Positions 32,557 to 41,110 of a stretch of 64,000 nucleotides of DNA are shown here, piece by piece (the first letter of the stretch is position 1; each line of letters begins with the position of its first letter). Position numbers and translations under genes: made by a program. The notes beneath the pieces are model-generated. The model saw only the letters and a list, made by a program, of their open reading frames with translations. It made no database searches and was not told where the DNA came from. Source of the stretch: Massiliimalia sp050943535 (GTDB lineage: Bacteria > Bacillota > Clostridia > Oscillospirales > Ruminococcaceae); assembly GCA_050943535.1 (NCBI GenBank), contig JBMNPJ010000003.1:186001-250000 (forward strand), written 5' to 3'.

Positions 32557-35500
32557 ATGCCGCTGAGAAAAGACATCAAAAAAGTATTGGTTATCGGCTC
32601 CGGACCGATTGTGATTGGACAGGCCGCAGAATTTGACTATGCAGGTGCTCAGGCTTGCCGTGCTTTGAAAGAAGAAGGTCTGGAAGTTGTTCTGGTAAAC
32701 TCCAACCCTGCGACCATTATGACTGATAAAGCCATGGCGGATAAAATTTATATTGAACCGCTGAATCTGGATGTAATCCGCCGGGTCATCGAAATAGAAA
32801 AACCGGACAGCCTGCTGTCCACATTAGGCGGTCAGACTGGCCTGACCCTTTCTATGGAGTTGGCAAAGGAAGGATTTTTGGACAGCCATGGGGTAAAACT
32901 TTTGGGTGCTAATCCAGAAACCATTGATAAAGCAGAAGACCGTCAGTCCTTTAAAGATACTATGGAAGCCATTGGGGAACCATGTATTCCTTCTAAAGTG
33001 GTAACTACTAAAGAAGATGCTTTGGATTTTGCAGAAGAGATCGGATATCCGGTTATCGTGCGTCCAGCATTTACTTTAGGCGGTTCCGGGGGCGGTATTG
33101 CGGCTAACCGGGAAGAATTGGATGAAATTGCTGGAAACGGTCTTCGTTTGTCTCCGATTACTCAGGTACTGATTGAAAAATGTATTTCCGGATGGAAAGA
33201 AATTGAATTTGAAGTGATTCGGGACAGCAAAGCCAATGTAATTACGGTATGTTCTATGGAAAACCTGGATCCGGTGGGGGTACATACCGGGGATAGTATT
33301 GTAGTAGCTCCTGCGGTAACATTAAGCGATAAAGAGTATCAGATGCTGAGAACGGCTTCTCTGAATATTATTTCTGAATTGAAGGTAGAAGGGGGCTGTA
33401 ACTGTCAGTTTGCCCTGCATCCGGAAAGCATGCAGTATGCGGTCATCGAGGTAAATCCCCGTGTGTCCCGTTCTTCTGCGCTGGCTTCTAAAGCTACTGG
33501 ATATCCTATTGCAAAAGTGGCGACCAAGATTGCCATTGGTTATACTTTGGATGAAATTATCAACGCAGTTACCGGAAAAACTTACGCCTGTTTTGAACCG
33601 GCGCTGGACTATCTGGTAGTAAAATTCCCGAAATGGCCTTTTGATAAATTTGTTTATGCCAGCCGGAAACTGGGGACACAAATGAAGGCCACCGGGGAAG
33701 TTATGAGCATTGGGACTTCTTTTGAACAGGCACTGATGAAAGCGGTACGGGGTGCAGAACTGAAAGTCGACAGCCTGAATATGCCAATGATGGAACATCT
33801 GTCCGATGAAGAAGTAAAGGGACGGATTCATCCAGCAGACGATGTACGTATTTTCGCAGTATATGAAGTGCTCAAGCGAGGTTTGATGACCATTGATGAA
33901 ATTCATCAGGTGACCATGATTGACGAATGGTTTTTAGGAAAACTGATGAATTTGGTACAGCTGGAAAAATGGCTGGCAGATGGGACTTTGACCCAGGAAA
34001 AATATGAGTATGCGAAAAAATGGGGTTACCTGGACAGCACCATTGAACGGATGTCCGGCGGACAAAAACCGCCGAAACCATTGGCTGCTTCTTACAAAAT
34101 GGTTGACACCTGTGCTGGGGAATTTGCAGCGGAAACTCCTTACTTCTACTCTACCTATGACGAGCAGAATGAAGCTAAAGAATTTATTCAAAAGAAAAAT
34201 TCCGGCAAAAAGCGAATTGTGGTATTTGGTTCCGGTCCGATCCGAATTGGGCAGGGGATTGAATTTGACTACTGTTCGGTTCACTGTGTTTGGACGCTGA
34301 AAGAGCTGGGCTATGAAGCGGTCATCTGCAACAACAACCCAGAAACAGTTTCCACTGACTTTGATACCGGCGATCGTTTGTATTTTGACCCGCTGACCAA
34401 AGAAGATGTGAAAAATATTATTGATACAGAACAGCCTTACGGGGTTGTGGTTCAGTTCGGCGGACAGACTGCGATTAGCTTGGCCAACTATTTAAATGAG
34501 CTGGGCGTTCGGATTCTGGGAACTCAGGCAGACAGTGTGGATGCTGCTGAAGACCGGGAACGGTTTGATGAGGTGCTGGAATCCTGTGGAATTCCTCGTC
34601 CGGCAGGTGATACTGTATTTGATGCTGAACATGCCAAAGAAGTGGCAAACCGTTTGGGTTATCCTGTTTTGCTGCGTCCATCCTATGTTTTGGGCGGTCA
34701 GAATATGATTATTGCTCATTCCGATCAGGATGTAGATGAATACATGGCAATTATCACCGCTCAGGGAATTGATAATCCGGTGCTCATTGATAAATACATG
34801 ATGGGAACCGAAGTAGAGGTAGACGCCATCTGTGATGGAACTGATTTTGTGATTCCGGGTATTATGCAGCATATTGAACGTGCAGGCGTTCACTCCGGAG
34901 ACTCTATCTCTGTTTATCCGGCACAGACTTTGACTCCTCGGATTCAGCAGACCATTATTGACTATACAGGACGTTTGGCATTTGCGCTGAAGGTACAGGG
35001 ATTGGTAAATATTCAGTATGTAGTATATAACGACGAAGTTTATGTCATTGAAGTAAACCCTCGTTCTTCTCGTACCATTCCGTATATCAGCAAAGTAACC
35101 AATGTACCTATGGTGGATGTAGCTACCAAAGTCATGATGGGTATTTCTCTGAAAGAACAGGGCTATACCGCTGGACTGATTCCTAACGCAGATTATGTGG
35201 CTGTAAAAGTTCCGGTATTCAGCTTTGAAAAACTGCATAATGCAGATAACCAGCTGGGACCGGAAATGAAATCCACCGGGGAAGTGTTGGGAATCGCAAA
35301 AACCTTCCATGAAGCATTGCTGAAAGGGCTGACAGCCGCTGGATACCGCATGATGCACAAAGGCGGGGTACTGATTACTGTCCGGGATACAGATAAACAG
35401 GAAGTCATTGAGGTGGCGGAAAAGTTTGAGGAATTGGGCTTTGATCTGTACGCTACTTCCGGAACGGCCAGCAAGCTGAATAACAACATGATTGCTACCA

Positions 35501-35757
35501 GTGTAGTTCCGAAGATTTCTGAGAACGAAGAGTACAATGTAATCGATCTGCTCAACAGCGGAAAGATCAGCTATGTAATCTCTACTTCTGCCAAAGGGCG
35601 TTCTCCGGCAAAAGACAGTGTAAAACTCCGTCGGAAAGCTGTAGAGCACGGAATTGTATGTCTTACCTCTTTGGATACTGCCAATGCTCTGGCTGATTGT
35701 ATTGCCATGAATAAAACCATTGGCGATGTGGAATTGGTGGATATTACAAAGATTTAA
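32557..35757 (+). CDS. carB: Carbamoyl-phosphate synthase large subunit
   Basis: A 1066-aa enzyme with two homologous ATP-grasp halves (residues 1-~550 and ~551-935) and a C-terminal regulatory MGS domain (~936-1066). It makes carbamoyl phosphate for pyrimidines and arginine. It starts two bases after carA stops, with AGGAGGGG inside the end of carA. A terminator follows, ending the pyr operon. Confidence 0.97.
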   Translation: MPLRKDIKKVLVIGSGPIVIGQAAEFDYAGAQACRALKEEGLEVVLVNSNPATIMTDKAMADKIYIEPLNLDVIRRVIEIEKPDSLLSTLGGQTGLTLSMELAKEGFLDSHGVKLLGANPETIDKAEDRQSFKDTMEAIGEPCIPSKVVTTKEDALDFAEEIGYPVIVRPAFTLGGSGGGIAANREELDEIAGNGLRLSPITQVLIEKCISGWKEIEFEVIRDSKANVITVCSMENLDPVGVHTGDSIVVAPAVTLSDKEYQMLRTASLNIISELKVEGGCNCQFALHPESMQYAVIEVNPRVSRSSALASKATGYPIAKVATKIAIGYTLDEIINAVTGKTYACFEPALDYLVVKFPKWPFDKFVYASRKLGTQMKATGEVMSIGTSFEQALMKAVRGAELKVDSLNMPMMEHLSDEEVKGRIHPADDVRIFAVYEVLKRGLMTIDEIHQVTMIDEWFLGKLMNLVQLEKWLADGTLTQEKYEYAKKWGYLDSTIERMSGGQKPPKPLAASYKMVDTCAGEFAAETPYFYSTYDEQNEAKEFIQKKNSGKKRIVVFGSGPIRIGQGIEFDYCSVHCVWTLKELGYEAVICNNNPETVSTDFDTGDRLYFDPLTKEDVKNIIDTEQPYGVVVQFGGQTAISLANYLNELGVRILGTQADSVDAAEDRERFDEVLESCGIPRPAGDTVFDAEHAKEVANRLGYPVLLRPSYVLGGQNMIIAHSDQDVDEYMAIITAQGIDNPVLIDKYMMGTEVEVDAICDGTDFVIPGIMQHIERAGVHSGDSISVYPAQTLTPRIQQTIIDYTGRLAFALKVQGLVNIQYVVYNDEVYVIEVNPRSSRTIPYISKVTNVPMVDVATKVMMGISLKEQGYTAGLIPNADYVAVKVPVFSFEKLHNADNQLGPEMKSTGEVLGIAKTFHEALLKGLTAAGYRMMHKGGVLITVRDTDKQEVIEVAEKFEELGFDLYATSGTASKLNNNMIATSVVPKISENEEYNVIDLLNSGKISYVISTSAKGRSPAKDSVKLRRKAVEHGIVCLTSLDTANALADCIAMNKTIGDVELVDITKI

Positions 35758-35791
35758 GGAAAATAGAAAAATTGAATCTTTTCTTCTATGG

Positions 35792-35828
35792 CAGAGAACA
35801 GGCTTTTGTGAGCTTGTTCTCTGTTTTT
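35792..35828 (+). terminator. Terminator of the pyr operon
   Basis: AGAGAACA...TGTTCTCT with extra GGC/GCT pairing, followed by GTTTTTT. Confidence 0.9.
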
Positions 35829-35858
35829 TGTGCAGATGGGAAAAAAACTTCTGCTGCC

Positions 35859-35888
35859 TTGACAAAGAAGGAAACAGGAGGATATAAT
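35859..35888 (+). promoter_or_regulatory. gltX promoter
   Basis: TTGACA (35859-35864), 18 bases, TATAAT (35883-35888). No T-box leader fits in the short gap before the gene. Confidence 0.85.
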
Positions 35889-35949
35889 ATATTCTGATAA
35901 AGACTAGACATCGAACAATCGATGTACTGAAATGAGAGGTTTTAAAATC

Positions 35950-37422
35950 ATGGCTTTTAATACAGTAAGAACTCGTTTTGCGCCAAGTCCTACCGGTTAT
36001 ATGCATGTAGGAAATCTCCGTACGGCGCTGTACGCTTATTTGCTGGCAAAAAAGAATAACGGTACCTTTATTCTGCGTATTGAAGATACTGACCAAGAAC
36101 GGTATGTAGAAGGCGCTGTGGATATTATTTACAATACCCTGCGCAAGACCGGTTTGATTTGGGACGAAGGTCCGGACATCGGCGGTCCAGTTGGCCCATA
36201 TGTTCAGAGCGAACGGATGGGAATGTTTAAACAATATGCAGAACAATTGGTGGAAAGTGGACATGCTTACTACTGTTTCTGTGATAAAGAACGTCTGGAA
36301 GAACTGCGTGAAATTCAGCAGGCTTCCGGTATGGTATCCCGGTATGACGGCCACTGCCGCAATCTGTCTCCAGAAGAAGTAAAGGAAAAACTGGATGCAG
36401 GAATTCCTTATGTTATTCGTCAGAAAATGCCTCGGGAAGGAACCACCACTTTCCATGATGAAGTATTCGGCGATATTACTGTAGAAAATTCCACTTTGGA
36501 TGATCAGATCCTGATTAAAACAGACGGAATGCCTACCTACAACTTTGCAAACGTTGTGGATGACCACACCATGGGAATTACTCATGTTATCCGTGGGAAT
36601 GAATATCTGTCTTCTGCACCAAAATATAACCTGCTGTATGAAGCATTTGGCTGGGAAATTCCTACTTATGTTCACTGTTCTCCAGTTATGAAAGATGCTA
36701 CCCATAAACTGTCCAAGAGAAATGGGGACGCTTCTTTTGAAGATCTTCTGGAAAAGGGCTATCTGACAGAAGCAATTATCAATTACATTGCTTTGCTGGG
36801 ATGGGCTCCAAAAGGTGAAAACGAAATCTTTACTTTGGAAGAACTGGTTCAGGAATTTGATATTAGCGGTATCTCTAAATCTCCTGCAATTTTTGATGTA
36901 CAGAAATTGAAAGCAATCAATGGCGCATATATCCGCAAATATTCTGTAGATGAATTTGAAAAAATTGCGCTGCCATATATTCGTCAAACCTGCAAACGAG
37001 AAGATATTGACACCCACCTGCTGGCACAGATGCTCCAGCCAAGAACCGAACTGTTTACAGACATTCCGGAACAGGTGGACTTTATTGATGCTTTGCCGGA
37101 TTACGACATTGGCATGTACTGTCACAAAAAGATGAAAACCAACCTGGAAAATTCCCTGGTATCTCTGAAAGAACTGCTTCCGGTTCTGGAAAGCATTCCG
37201 GAAGAAAATTGGAATCTGGAAACTATTCACGACAAATGTTTTGAAGTGATCGGCAAACTGGGCGTGAAAAACGGCGTGGTACTGTGGCCGCTGAGAACTG
37301 CAATCTCTGGAAAACAGTTTACTCCTGGCGGTGGGATTGACCTGGCAGAAATTTTAGGAAAATCCTGTACTTTGGAACGTATCCAAGATGGAATCGGCAG
37401 ATTGGAAGCTGCTCAGCAGTAA
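35950..37422 (+). CDS. gltX: Glutamyl-tRNA synthetase
   Basis: A 490-aa class I synthetase. The HIGH-type motif is PSPTGYMHVGN and the KMSKS-type motif is KLSKRNGD. The start at 35950 (MAFNTVRTRF) follows GAGAGG; the frame opens six codons earlier. No gatCAB is nearby, so whether it is discriminating cannot be judged. Confidence 0.95.
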   Translation: MAFNTVRTRFAPSPTGYMHVGNLRTALYAYLLAKKNNGTFILRIEDTDQERYVEGAVDIIYNTLRKTGLIWDEGPDIGGPVGPYVQSERMGMFKQYAEQLVESGHAYYCFCDKERLEELREIQQASGMVSRYDGHCRNLSPEEVKEKLDAGIPYVIRQKMPREGTTTFHDEVFGDITVENSTLDDQILIKTDGMPTYNFANVVDDHTMGITHVIRGNEYLSSAPKYNLLYEAFGWEIPTYVHCSPVMKDATHKLSKRNGDASFEDLLEKGYLTEAIINYIALLGWAPKGENEIFTLEELVQEFDISGISKSPAIFDVQKLKAINGAYIRKYSVDEFEKIALPYIRQTCKREDIDTHLLAQMLQPRTELFTDIPEQVDFIDALPDYDIGMYCHKKMKTNLENSLVSLKELLPVLESIPEENWNLETIHDKCFEVIGKLGVKNGVVLWPLRTAISGKQFTPGGGIDLAEILGKSCTLERIQDGIGRLEAAQQ

Positions 37423-37439
37423 AAATTGATAATGAATTA

Positions 37440-37481
37440 AAAACCCCGGAAAGGAATTTTTCATTCCTTTTCGGGGTTTTG
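37440..37481. terminator. Bidirectional terminator between gltX and the convergent methyltransferase gene
   Basis: AAAACCCCGGAAAGGAAT pairs with ATTCCTTTTCGGGGTTTT (one G-T pair). Confidence 0.93.
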
Positions 37482-37490
37482 TCAACGGTT

Positions 37491-38558
37491 TTATTTATTT
37501 GGTTTGTAGTCGCGGCATGCTTCTACATAAGCAACAATGTTTTCCCATGGAACTTCTGGTTCCAACAAGTGAGTTGGAGCAGTCCAAATACCACCCAGTT
37601 TTTTCCCAAGATCCATATGTTCAAATACTTTGTTCCGAACATCCTGAGGAGTTCCGAACGGCATGGTGGACTGGGTACCAATGGTACCGTGGAAACTGAT
37701 TTTTCCGCCGAATTCATTATAGATGTCTTTGAAATCCATGCTTTCCGGCTGAATTGGATTGAGCACATCAATACCAGCTTCAATAAGGTGCGGAATAAAT
37801 GGAGTAATATATCCACAGCTATGATACATGACTACAATATCAGGATTGATTGCACGGGCTGCATCAATAACTTGTTTGAGACGAGGTTTCAGCCACTGAC
37901 AGTACATATCCAAGCTCATCATGGGAGTGCGCTGCATGCCGATATCGTCCCCTAAGAACAAAATGTCTACGCCTGCCTTTGCATAGGACTGAGCACGGAA
38001 AATTTCCTGTTCGGTGATGGTGTCCAGAATGTATTCTGCAATAGGATCATTACTCATCATGTCCATCATCAGGTCTTCCATTCCGCGGATATACCAGGAA
38101 GCTTCCCAAATAGTCATCTGCATACCACCCTGTGCTGCCAAACCTTTTGCATGGATAGCATCTACAGAAGCTTTTTGTTTGGAAGTATCTCCTGCTGTGT
38201 ATTTAGGGAATGGATAAGCTTTGATTTCGTCCAAACTGTCGATTCCCCGCAGAGGGCTGCGCATATAGGTCATGTGTTTTGCAGCTTCACTGCCTGGTTC
38301 ATGAGCAACACCCCAGATATCGATGGTAGCTCCTGGTTTCAGATTAGGATAGTAGTGAAGGTACTGGCTGTCATTTTTGGGAATAGCTACATCTTCTGCC
38401 CAGTACCATGGCATCTGGAAATATTCCTGATAGGGAAGATCGCTTCCGGTTTGTTTTTTATATTCTTCTACCAAAGAAGGGCACAGGTTAAATTCGGGAG
38501 GAAGCCATTCATATGGTTCTCTCCGGAGCAATGCCAACAAGTTTTCTCTTTGATTCAT
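37491..38558 (-). CDS. Uroporphyrinogen decarboxylase-like methyltransferase (MtaA/CmuA-like)
   Basis: A 355-aa protein of the URO-D fold. The zinc-type motif YHSCGY near residue 250 is typical of corrinoid-dependent methyltransferases rather than of haem-pathway HemE, and no other haem gene is near. It may demethylate a methylated compound or act on a corrinoid protein; no corrinoid protein is encoded next to it. The ATG at 38558 is preceded by AGGAGG; the frame runs 14 codons further upstream without a site. An AraC regulator is divergently transcribed 116 bases away and is the likely controller. Confidence 0.82.
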   Translation of the reverse strand: MNQRENLLALLRREPYEWLPPEFNLCPSLVEEYKKQTGSDLPYQEYFQMPWYWAEDVAIPKNDSQYLHYYPNLKPGATIDIWGVAHEPGSEAAKHMTYMRSPLRGIDSLDEIKAYPFPKYTAGDTSKQKASVDAIHAKGLAAQGGMQMTIWEASWYIRGMEDLMMDMMSNDPIAEYILDTITEQEIFRAQSYAKAGVDILFLGDDIGMQRTPMMSLDMYCQWLKPRLKQVIDAARAINPDIVVMYHSCGYITPFIPHLIEAGIDVLNPIQPESMDFKDIYNEFGGKISFHGTIGTQSTMPFGTPQDVRNKVFEHMDLGKKLGGIWTAPTHLLEPEVPWENIVAYVEACRDYKPNK

Positions 38559-38674
38559 AAAAATCCTCCTGACTGATTGTGATTTTCTTGACTTAACCAT
38601 ATTATATCAGATACAATAAAAAAGAGAATGGTTTTCCTGGTCAATCCATGTCAATTTTGGTAAGGAGGATAAAA

Positions 38675-39514
38675 ATGCAGATTCCTGAATATCTATTTGA
38701 AACTTCCACAATTCACCGCAGTCTGACTTCGGATCAGGCCAATGGAATTTTAAGCTGTGGTTTTATGTTTAAACCGACCAGCCGGTTTTCACAGGAACAT
38801 TTAACCTTTCCTCATTACGGTGCGTTTCTGCTTTTGAGCGGGTCGGGGTTTTATTCGGATCCTCAGGGCAGAAAAGCGGAGCTTTCTCCAGGATGCTTTG
38901 TACAGCGTATGCCAGGATGCCCCCATACTACCGGAGTGACCCCGGATGGAAAATGGTTGGAATTTTATATTTGCTTTGGGCGGGATTTTTATGAAGCGAT
39001 GGCAGACCAGGGACTTTTGAGTCGGGAACCGGTTTTGTTTCACAGTCTTACACAGCCGCTTTTGGATAATTGCATTTCCCTGCAGGAACGATTTCGGGTA
39101 ACGCCGGATTCACAGTTGTTTTCGTTATTTTTGGCAGTGCAGGAATTTGCTTTGGCAATTACTCAAACTGCCCAGAAAGAACAAATTGGGGCATGGGAAG
39201 GGGTACTGGCGAAAGCTGCCGAAATTTTATGCACACCTACACCGGATTACCCTACTCCCCAGAAGACAGCCGCATTGGTTGGCATGGAGTATGAAACCTT
39301 TCGAAAACGGTTTAAAACGGCTTTTCATTGTTCGCCGGCAGCCTATCAAATGCAGCACCGTTTAAACTGTTCAAAGCAAATGCTTTTGGATTCTCAAAAG
39401 ACGGTACAGGAAATTGCCTGGGCATGTCGGTTTTCGGATGGATTTGCTTTTTCCAAAGCGTTTCGCAATCACTACGGGGTTTCTCCCAGCCAGTTTCGGA
39501 AACGGTATCTGTAA
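38675..39514 (+). CDS. AraC-family transcriptional regulator
   Basis: A 279-aa regulator: an N-terminal cupin-type sensing domain (~20-110) and two C-terminal helix-turn-helix units (~180-279) ending in FSDGFAFSKAFRNHYGVSPS. The ATG at 38675 follows AAGGAGG. It is divergent from the URO-D-like methyltransferase, so it probably activates that gene in response to the substrate; this is inference. A plausible promoter (TTGACT, 18 bases, TACAAT) lies in the shared gap. Confidence 0.92.
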   Translation: MQIPEYLFETSTIHRSLTSDQANGILSCGFMFKPTSRFSQEHLTFPHYGAFLLLSGSGFYSDPQGRKAELSPGCFVQRMPGCPHTTGVTPDGKWLEFYICFGRDFYEAMADQGLLSREPVLFHSLTQPLLDNCISLQERFRVTPDSQLFSLFLAVQEFALAITQTAQKEQIGAWEGVLAKAAEILCTPTPDYPTPQKTAALVGMEYETFRKRFKTAFHCSPAAYQMQHRLNCSKQMLLDSQKTVQEIAWACRFSDGFAFSKAFRNHYGVSPSQFRKRYL

Positions 39515-39546
39515 ATGATGGGAATGGAAGTAAAGGAAATTAGATT

Positions 39547-39583
39547 GAGGCCTGTACATTTTTAAAACGTACAGGCCTCTGTT
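39547..39583 (+). terminator. Terminator after the AraC regulator
   Basis: AGGCCTGTAC pairs with GTACAGGCCT around an A/T-rich loop, followed by CTGTTTG. Confidence 0.85.
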
Positions 39584-39629
39584 TGTCGATAAGTTATATT
39601 TTAAAAAAGTTGCACCACCTAGCGGCGGG

Positions 39630-39817
39630 GCAATAACGCTACGCTCGTCAGGGGTGTGAACCCGAAGAGACTGCGTTCATGCTTTGTCAGTTGAGTAAAA
39701 ATAAATATATTTTGTCGGTCTGCTCCTTGGAGACAGCCGAAGGCTCTTTATGAGATAGTCAAAGGCTTTCTATGAGATAGCCGAAGGCTTTCTATGAGAT
39801 AGCCGAAGGCTTTCTAT
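39630..39817. repeat. Intergenic repeat with four tandem 22-bp units
   Basis: Four head-to-tail 22-bp units fill 39730-39817; units 3 and 4 are identical and units 1 and 2 differ at a few bases. Each begins GAGATAGCCGAAGGCT (or a variant) and contains the small palindrome AGCC-GAA-GGCT. No spacers separate the units. The left part contains ACGCTACGCTCGT (39636-39648), also found near 56.66 kb. The same 22-bp unit occurs near 9.4 kb. The gap holds no gene. Confidence 0.8.
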
Positions 39818-39857
39818 ATCCACAGGTACCATTAAAATTACTGCAAAAGAGGTACTG

Positions 39858-40877
39858 TCACACAATGCCGTTTTGCGCCCGCACTTCCCGGGCAAGGTGT
39901 TCCATATCTGCAAAGGTTTCCAGACTGCTGCACAGATTGCGGAAGTGTGCGGCTCCCCGGACGCCCTTCAAATACCAGGCGGCATGTTTTCTGGCTTCCC
40001 GCATGGCCATTTTTTCCCCCTTTAGACGGCACATAAGCTCTACATGCTCCATCATAATGTCCAGCCGCTGAGACAGTGGCTTGGGCGGCAGGAGTTCACC
40101 GGTTTCCAGATAGTGGCTGATTTCTTCAAAAATCCAGGGATGACCGTAGCTTCCACGACCTACCATGACCAGATCACAGCCGGTCTGCTGATACATCTCC
40201 TCGGCTAGCTGAGGGGTAGTGATGTCCCCGTTTCCAATGACTGGAACCGAAACCGCTTGTTTTACTTGAGTGATAATATCCACATCTACCGGTGGGGTAT
40301 ACATCTGTTTTCTGGTTCTTCCATGAACAGTAATGGCCTGTGCTCCCGCTTCCTGGAGCATCACTGCCATTTCAGGAGCGTTGATACAGGTGTCGTCAAA
40401 TCCCTTTCGGATTTTTACGGTGATGGGAATTGAGGTGGCGTCTGCACAGGCTTTGACAATGTCCGCCGCCAATTGAGGTGTGCGCATTAAGGCGCTTCCT
40501 GCTCCGGTGGAAACCACTTTGTGTACCGGGCATCCCATATTAATGTCAATCCACTGAGGATGATACTGTTCTGCAATCTTGCAGGCTTTTGCCATAAATT
40601 CCGGCTCGCTGCCGAAAAGCTGAATTGCCATGGGGAATTCTTCTGCTGTACAGGTAAGCAGTTCAGCGGTTTTTTTGTCAGAGTAACAAAGCCCTTTGGC
40701 GCTGGCCATCTCTCCCACAACAAAGGCAGCTCCATACTTTTTGCACATCAGCCGATAGGCGTGATCTGCTACAGAAGCCATGGGAGCCAGTGCGGCAGTG
40801 CGGGGAATCTCATGCCCTGCCAGGGTGACTGTCTGCTTTCCTAAAGGAATCCTCTTTTTTTCTAACAATCCAATCAA
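39858..40877 (-). CDS. tRNA-dihydrouridine synthase
   Basis: A 339-aa FMN-dependent enzyme that reduces uridines in tRNA loops. The TIM-barrel motif MGCPVHKV, the catalytic cysteine in SAKGLCYSD and VKIRKGFDD are seen. It resembles the DusB group. Start ATG at 40877 after AAAGGATTTTG. It is divergent from polA. Confidence 0.93.
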   Translation of the reverse strand: MIGLLEKKRIPLGKQTVTLAGHEIPRTAALAPMASVADHAYRLMCKKYGAAFVVGEMASAKGLCYSDKKTAELLTCTAEEFPMAIQLFGSEPEFMAKACKIAEQYHPQWIDINMGCPVHKVVSTGAGSALMRTPQLAADIVKACADATSIPITVKIRKGFDDTCINAPEMAVMLQEAGAQAITVHGRTRKQMYTPPVDVDIITQVKQAVSVPVIGNGDITTPQLAEEMYQQTGCDLVMVGRGSYGHPWIFEEISHYLETGELLPPKPLSQRLDIMMEHVELMCRLKGEKMAMREARKHAAWYLKGVRGAAHFRNLCSSLETFADMEHLAREVRAQNGIV

Positions 40878-40935
40878 AATCCTTTCTAAAAAGACAAATT
40901 TACAAGAAAAAGCAAAATTTTATCCAGCGTTTTTC

Positions 40936-41048
40936 TTGAATTTATAACATGACAGTGGTATACTTTTATAATATGTATCAGGCACTTTTTGCAAAAACAG
41001 CATGGTTTTATGACCGCTGGAAGCGGCATTTTTCAGTGCCTTTTGTTT
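40936..41048 (+). ncRNA. Structured polA leader or small RNA
   Basis: A good promoter (TTGAAT 40936-40941, 17 bases, TATACT 40959-40964) fires ~140 bases before polA. Just after it, AGGCACT (40980-40986) pairs with AGTGCCT (41035-41041), followed by TTTGTTT. The 48-base interior contains a CCGCT-GGA-AGCGG hairpin. This looks like an attenuator or a short terminated RNA ahead of polA. No known riboswitch class was recognised. Confidence 0.5.
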
Positions 41049-41110
41049 GAAAACAATATGAAATTAGTATAAAAGATTCTAAAACTCAAGTCAAGTAGCA
41101 GGTGTAAATT

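Noticed and set aside
35761..35949. T-box leader before gltX
   Set aside because: The space after the pyr terminator is only ~120 bases, and no T-box core sequence or specifier stem is seen.
34492..37230. 912-codon antisense ORF across carB-gltX
   Set aside because: It lies opposite two clearly recognised genes in the codon-position shadow, has Phe/Ser/Cys-rich nonsense composition and no ribosome-binding site. Biased codon use in the real genes removes reverse stops.
39730..39817. Possible CRISPR array
   Set aside because: The 22-bp units are directly tandem with no unique spacers and no cas genes are present.
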